Assembly (NCBI GenBank): GCA_907165065.1
Contig: OU015541.1
Location: 1,550,001 to 1,614,000 of the forward strand
Source of the DNA: Caprimulgus europaeus
Taxonomy: Eukaryota > Chordata > Aves > Caprimulgiformes > Caprimulgidae
DNA length: 64,000 bases
Direction: 5' to 3'
The position numbers and the translations under genes were made by a program. Below, piece by piece: positions 57,701 to 64,000 of this stretch. The notes under the pieces were generated by a model. That model was not told the DNA's origin. It saw nothing but the letters and a program-made list of their open reading frames with translations, and did not search any database. The stretch's first letter is position 1, and each line of letters opens with the position of its first letter.

Positions 57701-60700
57701 TTTGACATAATGCTGTCAGTCCTCGATCTCAAAGTGCTTTACAAAAGATGGGGAAAAGTATTCCTTTCATTCTAGAGCTAGCATGGAAGTTCAAATATTT
57801 GTACAAAAACTATTCAGTTATACCTGACAGTCATTACACTCTATAAATCTCCCACAGTTAAAAAGGAAAACATGATTTGTCTGGCTGAAGCAGAACCGGA
57901 CCCCTCTGGCCTACGCTGCAGCAACAGCCCAATGGTAAAACAATATTCCACAAACCACACTGACAATCAGTGAGCCATCAGTGTACAAATAAAGTCTGTG
58001 TAATCCAGATCAGCACACATTACAAATTGTTAAACAAATCTTTAACAAACACCTTGGCTCAAAACCAGAATGACATATCCAGCAGGACATCATTTTTGAA
58101 AAGCAAAAGCAGGCGAAATCAGCAGATATGGCGTGAAAGTAAACAAATTCTTATTGACAGCACTCTGTGCCCTACAGACTGTTTTATTTCTCACACAAAA
58201 GAGTCTGATTGAAACCTTTATGCACAGAAAAACACGCTCTTTAACACAACCACAAATATCAAGTCAAAGTTTACACCATGTCCAATGTGCTGTGATCACA
58301 ACAAAGCATTCGAGTGAAACCGCACCAAGGTTTCTAAACACCAACAACCCCAAACTGAACTTTTTGTCAGCTCTCAAAGGAAACTCTGCTCTTGTGCCAC
58401 AGCCTGGATGTTTGATTCACCTTCCTCTGCTTGGATTGCACATTGAAATCTTTCCATGACTTAGTGAACTCTATTCAGGTGTGACAACAATACTTCACGT
58501 TTTCATTCTGGCGGCGCTCATCTATTGCTGTTATCATTTAAAGGCAGAACAACAACGCACTAAACCCCTCTAAATTCAAGATAGGAAAAAAAAACAGGGG
58601 AAAAAAGTTCATTTTTGCCTGGCTATTCACACATCCCTGACCATTCCAAACTGATTCAAACTGCCCTGTTTACACTGAAGCTGCACACTGTGAGCATTGG
58701 CAATTTCGAGGCAGCTCCGGGTTGTATTTCCTTAAACAAACGGTATTTTAGTGTACAGTGAAGGTAAGCCAGTGGGGTCTGGCTTAATTAATCCTTTATT
58801 AGCATCTTTACAGAGTTACACAGGTTCCTAAGACACTTCAAAGCAAAAGTTCAGGCTAATGAACGAGCAAAGAGATAGAAGGAGAAACAACAAAATCATC
58901 CAACACGAGCCACACAGACGTACAACACAACAAAGTACAAAGATTATTTTTAAAACAATAATTAATATTTATTTAGTTTCAACAACTGCAAGTAACACAA
59001 GAAGAGAAACCCCCATAAGTGACCCATGCTTTGTACCCAAGAACACAAACAGCACCTGAATGTACATTTTGTCCCATTCCCATTAGTATTGTGAGAAAGC
59101 TTTTCCCCTCCTGAGTTTGTATTGAAATGATTTTTAATGTAAAATATTTAAACTTCTAAATCAGAAATCAAAAGTGCTTTCCTTCAGCCAGCTTTGTGTA
59201 TGGAAGATGATACACTGGTTCAGCAGTATTTATAGGAATACAGTGTTCTCTGACAACTGGACAGTAAACCATTGCAGAAAAGAGAAAGGCAAAGGTTATT
59301 ATCTCTCATTTAAAATTACATCCATTCTCCCCTCAATCTTCATTTACTGTGTACTAAAAGTCCATGCCAAACTGAATAACTCCCTCTCAGGAAAGCTGAC
59401 CACTGTATAAAATGTATGCCTTTAACACCCAGCACAAGTATAAATGATTGGCTCCAATGAACCACTAACTAAAAATAACGTATTAGCTGCTTTGCCCAAA
59501 AGAAAAGGGCTCTGTGTACCACGCAATCACTTGGACAGCGAGCTGCGGAGGAATTGCTTCTATAAACAGTGTCAGTTGCAACAGGGTAAACAGGAAAAGC
59601 CAAACTTAGACATATAAAAAAGTAGGCAATGTACTACCCTGAAAAAGTGGCAGAGTTGCCCTTCAAGGCAGTGAATCGCCCCCAAATTTGGAAGTTTTCA
59701 GACTTTTTTTGTTTTAAATGAGAAGACAAGGATGTGAAGTAAGCAACCAATTTTCTGATGCATATTAAAACTCCCATTCTCTTCATTATACTTGGCAAAA
59801 CCTAGCTAAAAATAGTCAGCTAAAGCCTTGGAGACTTTGGTAGATGTGGTGTAACCGTAGGGAACAATGGTACCAAAGTTCAGTATCATGAATTAAATAA
59901 GAGGTTATTGAACCGAGGAGCCCGGCAGAGCAGCGCTGCTCCAGTCAGAAATCAGCACAGAGCAACCTGCTTGTACAGACAAACCATGGACACATGTGCA
60001 GATGAGGAAAAGGGAACCCCTTGCACTGGCTCACCTGAAGGACATCCCCAACCACATGCTGCACAGGGTCAGTAACTGCGGGTACCCCAGGCGACCGCGG
60101 CGTTACCTGGGAATAACTCACACGTGCAAAACCTGCGCGTTCCTGGTGTGTCTGACAAGTGCATGAGCGACATCAACCCTGATCACAGCCTCCCAGAGCC
60201 CTTCAGCTGCAGGTTATCTGGAAACTCTGCTACCCCAACAGTAAGATCTTTAAGTTTCCCCTTCTGATTTTAAATCAGTTGGAAGCAGTGAACTTCAGAA
60301 ACGCTGCACTTATGTTTGGCGACATCCCAGCGATGCAACATCCCTCCCGCACGCCAGGCTGCGGTCTCCGTCAGCAGAATGTTCAGTAACTTCACATTTC
60401 ACGTGGTCATTACAACATACAACGAGTTAGGAACAAAGAAGGTGAGGTAAACCAAAAACCTTTGGGTATCCTCTGTTAACTTCTGCAACAGGGTGAACTA
60501 TGCATAAGAAAAATTCAAGTTTGCAGTGCACACTGTGACTTGGAGAGTAACATTCCCCAGGAAACACCTCCTCAGAACGTTAAATGTGTGTAACACCCCT
60601 CACATCTGCCTGCCTCCATTCAGTCTTTTCCTCCAGAAAATAAAACCAAATGTGAGCTCTGCTCCTTGAGTTGGTTCCTTACCGTTATTACCTCATAAGA

Positions 60701-63346
60701 GAACATCAAGACAATCTTGTTATAACAGTTAAGATTAAAAAACACACTTCACATTTTTTTTAAACTCTAAGAGAGACTAACCACTTAAAAATCTTGAAAA
60801 TAGCGCATTTCCTTTTCAAATTAGGCAGATGAAAACGACCACACACTGTGCTGGTTTTGTTTAAAAAAAAAAATAATTAAAAAATCTTGCTCACGGTGCT
60901 CCTGCCTGCCCACAATGCTCCCCACCTTTTTGTTTTTTTTAATATAACCCAGGACTTAAAATGACTCAACATCCTCAAATTGTGTTTGAAGAAAAATGTG
61001 AAAAACACCTACAAACCTAGCACCAACCTAGGCTGTGCTTTTAGATCTCCAGAATCTTCTTACCACTTGCTTTAACGACATTTTATACACTGAAAATTCT
61101 CATTAAACTTGATGTCCTATTGTATTCAGTAATGACCGCTGAAAAGCGAGCGAGTCCTGTATGAGAACATCTTCAAGTGATTAAAATAAATCAATACCTA
61201 TGAATCTGAGTAAGATGAAAGAAAAATATGTCCCTTAACTCCCTGCCTCTGTAAAAATGCTCTTACCAGGCCACAGCCACCCTGAGAGCTACAGAGCAAG
61301 CGAGCAGTTTTCTTTTTCCCTTACGCAATTCACTTTGCTCCCATACAAATGGGATAACTGAAGCTCAGCTGAACTAAATTCCACTGTGAGAAGACTGGAA
61401 AACAGGCACCTGATATAGGCCAGATCTCCTCAGCCATTGCACCCCTGAACAAGCTACAATTTACTCTTTTCTACAGCTATCAAGCTTTATTTTAAACTCA
61501 GCTGGTCTTCAGCCTGCACCGTTCCTGCTCCCAAAGCGCTTCTCAGCTGGCTGGGCAATCTCTGGTTTCTAGCCCCAATTTATGACTGCCTTACACTCAA
61601 TTTGTCTTCACATCAAGTGCTCCTTCAGCTTTTAAGTAAAATCTAAACCCTCCAACCAAGAGAAGGATGATGGATAGAGGGCAGCCCCGTCATTATTCCA
61701 GTTTATCATGACAGAAGATGAAGCCACTGATGTCCCCTGTCACGAGTCCCCGATGCGAGCAGGCGATGGATAAATCGCCCCGGCAGCCGCGCGTCCACCC
61801 GCGCTCCCGCCCGCCCCGGTGCCAGCTGAGGGCACTCTTCTCACTGCACACACACCAGCGAGGACACCACCACGCAGGATCTTTGCTGTTTCACTGCAAC
61901 CAAGGGATTTGCAACCCAGGAGCCTACTTTGAACCACCTAAACGTGATTTTATCGGCAATCATTCAGTAAGAGAACTACTGTGGAAGAAACAAGAACACT
62001 GCGTTAACAACGCTCCTGAAACATTCAGGCTGCAACATAATACACATTCAGGTTTTTTTTCCTCTAAATTTAGAAAGCTCCTTAAAAAAAACCCCAATTC
62101 TACTGTTCAGACAAGAGAAGCAAAAAGAGACACTAAGATTCACATTATATTGTGCAGTTATTTCTCTTTATCATGCAACCCATGTGACCATTAAAAGTTA
62201 TCTATTTTTTGCCATTGAGGAAAGCAAAAATAAAACAATAGGTACCTCAAGTGAACTTTTCATTCTATTTGCTTGGTCAATTTTCTCAGTATAGTTTAAA
62301 AATAAATCTTTTCTGTTGGGAACTAACAGGCAGTACCCAAAGCCACTGCTTGCTTTACTTTATGTCACAAATGATATCCCCATCTTATGAGAGTATTAAA
62401 ATACAGCATTAGTATCTTTTTCTTTCTTTGTGCACTAGAGAATCAAGCTCTTTTATGATTGCAATGAAGAAAATACAAAATATGCTGAAAAATAAGCTGT
62501 CCACACATAAAGGTACACATCAGCTGTCACCAACAGATCATCAGTAGAAAAACATTCGCTTGTGCAAGTAACGAAACCATCAAGAGCTGCTCGGGACTTA
62601 GAGCGAGGTCTGGAAGTGAACAGCAAGAAAGGTAGATCACGAGATCTACAAAACCACAACTGTTTCTGCAGACACAGGAGCAACAGTCAAGCCTTTCAAC
62701 AGAAGTCAATTTTGGACTCAAAACCTTTGCAGCTACTTATTTTAACAGGACTCGAGTATTTGTATTTTGTTTGTAAGTATTACTTTGCAAACAAGTCAAA
62801 GAGAAATTTGAGGGTAAGTTCTACATATGCTAAATATTTTCCTTCTGTGGCTTCAGCAGTTAATGATAAAGTTGGATCCATGTCAGACACAGGTTTCCAA
62901 ATTTGATGGGAAGTGGGAGTAAGCAGGACTTAAGACTGGATATAAACATTGTCAGCAGAAACAAACGAGGCAGAGGCCTGTATTTTCTTCTCACTAAAGA
63001 TTTCACTCACAGCGTCAGTAAACAAACAAAGAAACAAAAAATAAATAGGAAAACACCAACTTACGAGAGAGAGAATGGGTGCCTTTGGGCAAGTACTCGA
63101 ACAGCAGAGAACTATCCTCTCCCAGCATGTCGGCTTTCAGAGACAGCAAACTGTTCTTACTCATGAGAGCCGCGCGCAGGTTGGCGACGGTGGCAGCCTG
63201 GAGCGCGTCCTCCTTCTCCGGGGTCAGGGGCTGCGGGATGTAGCTGGCCTCCCCGCCCATCAGGGCCTCCTCCACGCTGCCGTACGGATCCGCTCTCTCC
63301 GCTCTGCTGTCGGAGCTGCTGGGCTCCGGCGCTGTCGCATCCACAC
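45711..63346 (-). CDS. ZBTB46: Zinc finger and BTB domain-containing 46 (ZBTB46), 3' portion
   Basis: BTB zinc-finger transcriptional repressor known as a marker and regulator of classical dendritic cells. Three coding exons are present: 63346-63065, 49158-48983 and 46097-45711. The last two introns have matching phases, and the first exon starts with two bases of a split codon. Conserved features in order: PSSSDSRAERA, LTPEKEDALQAATVANLRAA, LFEYLPKGTHSLS; three C2H2 fingers (KCPYCSFSAM..., YPCEICGKKF..., YVCKVCNRVF...); a long acidic Asp/Glu-rich C-terminus ending DFTWIS. The second-finger linker is cut by the intron after HTL. The N-terminal BTB domain is outside the window, so this is a partial gene (truncated by the window, not broken). 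The 13.9 kb intron between the first two exons holds the candidate alternative zinc-finger exons. Confidence 0.95.
46098..48982 (-). other. ZBTB46 last intron
   Basis: Bounded by donor GTGAGA after the second finger and acceptor TTTTGCAG at 46098. It contains an AT-rich tract of TATA units at about 47040-47100. No gene seen. Confidence 0.8.
49159..54600 (-). other. ZBTB46 large intron, 3' part
   Basis: AT-rich, mostly featureless intron sequence between the canonical finger exon and the candidate alternative terminal exon. One CpG-rich exon-like patch at 52695-52769 and an old SINE at 54255-54425 stand out. Confidence 0.6.
54255..54425 (+). mobile_element. Ancient tRNA-derived SINE (MIR/amniote type)
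   Basis: The segment starts with a tRNA-like box (ctaacggacagagcactaga), continues with gactgagttctatgatt, and ends ttataaagcactttgagat and ctactgataaaa. These match, in order, the head, body and tail typical of old amniote MIR-like SINEs. It is diverged. It lies just 3' (in ZBTB46 orientation) of the candidate terminal exon and does not overlap it. Confidence 0.7.
54619..54624 (-). terminator. Poly(A) signal of candidate alternative terminal exon
   Basis: AATAAA on the minus strand, 98 bases downstream of the stop codon at 54724-54722 that closes the four-finger reading frame. Its spacing suits a genuine 3' terminal exon. Confidence 0.55.
54722..55742 (-). CDS. Candidate terminal exon with four C2H2-type fingers (ZBTB46 intron)
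   Basis: Minus-strand exon with acceptor TTTGTGTTCTAG ending at 55743. Finger 1 reads CGFCRRVF...ELKEHIHQH (CX2CX12HX3H). An in-frame 26-bp minisatellite follows, then finger 2 (CSRCPASLPLKSNMDQHE...H). After a one-base frame slip come finger 3 (C...CARLFGDKTDLNQHLLSVH) and finger 4 (CLSCGKGFGTRQNLTDHLRAC, last ligand Cys), then TAG. Finger 3 has five residues between its cysteines, an unusual spacing. As read, the finger-2 frame stops at about 54877; adding one A to the AAA of GAGAAACCC (about 54947) would restore HX3H in finger 2 and join all fingers. I do not recognise the gene family. Could be an alternative ZBTB46 end, a nested gene, or a decaying copy. Confidence 0.55.
55028..55612 (-). 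repeat. 26-bp coding minisatellite, about 22 copies
   Basis: On the plus strand the unit is ggagcacggagccagggtgc followed by tggtga, with recurring variants; one copy is 25 bases and one near 55265 is disrupted. The array lies exactly between fingers 1 and 2 of the candidate exon. Minus-strand translation gives a 26-residue superperiod containing HPGSVLL and LAPCSS. The reading frame is open across the whole array and in phase on both sides. Confidence 0.95.
55834..55885 (-). CDS. Candidate 52-nt exon (ZBTB46 intron)
   Basis: Minus-strand segment flanked by acceptor CATTTGCAG and donor GTAAGTGGAG. It encodes ATCDGFLALWRFDNSDS plus one base, which joins the two-base start of the 55742 exon to form Gly. 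It enters in phase 0, matching the phase-0 donor of the 57133 exon. Two good splice sites plus phase agreement on both sides support it as a real or formerly real exon. Confidence 0.5.
57133..57315 (-). CDS. Candidate exon with homopolymer frameshift (ZBTB46 intron)
   Basis: Strong acceptor TTTCCTGTGTTCCCCAG before 57315 and donor GTAAGATC after 57133. It starts with two bases, so it accepts a phase-1 donor, the phase of ZBTB46 exon 63346-63065. The first part reads ...RGECDGKVEAPSPPAAF and the last part ...EMSPETMLKGVKGEVPSSAQ. The two halves are in frames differing by one base, with the change at a run of seven C on the transcript strand (near 57213). Six C would give one open frame through the exon; as read, the entry frame hits TGA soon after. 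No domain recognised. Confidence 0.45.
57316..63064 (-). other. ZBTB46 large intron, 5' part
   Basis: AT-rich intron sequence. A short CpG-dense patch lies at about 61735-61835. A fragment at about 57715-57745 (gatctcaaagtgctttacaa) resembles the tail of old CR1/L3-type elements. No exon with supported splice sites on both sides was found. Confidence 0.55.
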
Positions 63347-64000
63347 CTGCGCGACCAGAGATGCCGTCAGACACGCGGAGCGACTGCCGAGACACAACGG
63401 CCACGCGCCCCTGTCTAACCACAGGCCCAAGTCACTGACATCTGGGATCTTATCAACACCTGTTTTGCTTTATTGTCACCTCTAACACATCTTGATCCCC
63501 TTCTCCTAAAGTCTGAAGATGAACTTGGTGGTTCAGGAGCTCGCTGGAAAGCTCACCCAGCCCACAGCGTGGACCGGGTTCCTGTTCTCCCAGACCCTGC
63601 CCATCCCATCAACCCACCCCTTTGCTCCTGCCCCATCAACTGGTCTGAACTTTGGTACCACACGCTACAAAGGCTGGGCAGGGGGAGAGAGATGCATAAA
63701 GCCTCCCCCAGTCAAGAACTGGATACAAGAGTATTTATTTCTTTGTTTTAAACTCAGATTTCAGGATAGTCTGCTCGGGCTGAAATTACTTTCAAACATT
63801 CAAGTTCTGGTTTTCCATAATTTTACTCCAGTAGTCTGAATTTTCATTCTTTCATTTCTTCCTAATGATGAGGATTTAGGGGGGGGGAAAAAAAACCCAA
63901 CTACAAAACAACAAATCCAAACCCCTGTAATAAACAACCTATAGTAGTGGACTGCTAATTAGTATAAATTCCTTAGGGTCATTTATTTGAAAAATACACA
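63347..64000 (-). other. ZBTB46 intron running off the window
   Basis: Sequence upstream of the acceptor GGTCGCGCAG at 63347; the BTB exon must lie to the right of the window. No feature seen. Confidence 0.7.

Noticed and set aside
60028..60112. Minus-strand exon-like segment with acceptor TTATTCCCAG and donor GTGAGCC
   Set aside because: Its open frame does not match the phase of the ZBTB46 exon 63065 donor or the 57315 acceptor, so it cannot join either without further exons.
61718..62194. Plus-strand open frame of 158 codons in the ZBTB46 intron
   Set aside because: Mixed composition with no domain and no splice support; only its first 100 bases are CpG-rich.
1..64000. CRISPR arrays, operons, tRNA or rRNA genes, proviral genes
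   Set aside because: The tandem repeats present are head-to-tail minisatellites without unique spacers; no cloverleaf tRNA, rRNA segment or retroviral gene frame was recognised.

Overview
This is vertebrate nuclear DNA, almost certainly from a bird. Genes are split by GT-AG introns, CpG-rich promoters stand in AT-richer introns, repeat density is low, and the recognisable interspersed repeats are CR1 LINE pieces plus one ancient tRNA-derived amniote SINE. No bacterial, viral or organellar genes were seen. The gene order ARFRP1(-) ZGPAT(+) LIME1(+) SLC2A4RG(+) ZBTB46(-) is the order known from human 20q13.33, which supports each name independently of the protein matches.

Layout. 1-1430: no recognised gene. 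1439-14150: ARFRP1, minus strand, complete 201-residue CDS in seven coding exons. 13860-14640: CpG-rich bidirectional promoter shared with ZGPAT. 14400-22700: ZGPAT, plus strand, complete 542-residue CDS in six coding exons. 22710-27640: intergenic. 27703-30700: LIME1, plus strand, 359 residues in five exons. 30700-34540: GC-rich intergenic DNA with two minisatellites. 34540-39600: SLC2A4RG, plus strand, 398 residues in eight exons, with introns largely made of short repeats. 39620-40890: convergent gap holding a long polypurine tract. 40900-64000 and beyond: ZBTB46, minus strand; its last three coding exons are present, while the BTB-encoding exon lies outside the window.

Function. The genes are neighbours rather than a pathway: a trans-Golgi small GTPase (ARFRP1), a CCCH/Tudor-like/G-patch nuclear repressor (ZGPAT), a lymphocyte membrane adaptor (LIME1), a GLUT4-promoter-binding zinc-finger/C-clamp factor (SLC2A4RG), and a dendritic-cell BTB zinc-finger repressor (ZBTB46).

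Most interesting. Inside the 13.9 kb ZBTB46 intron (49159-63064), on the same strand, lie three exon-like segments (57315-57133, 55885-55834, 55742-54722). They have good splice sites and mutually compatible phases, encode an unrelated array of about four C2H2-like fingers, and end with a stop codon and an AATAAA. Their entry phase matches the donor of the preceding ZBTB46 exon, so they could be an alternative 3' zinc-finger module of ZBTB46, a nested gene, or a decaying copy. Two single-base homopolymer lesions break the frame, and a 26-bp minisatellite of about 22 units has expanded in frame between the first two fingers. All coordinates come from reading the sequence by hand; no alignment or transcript data were available.
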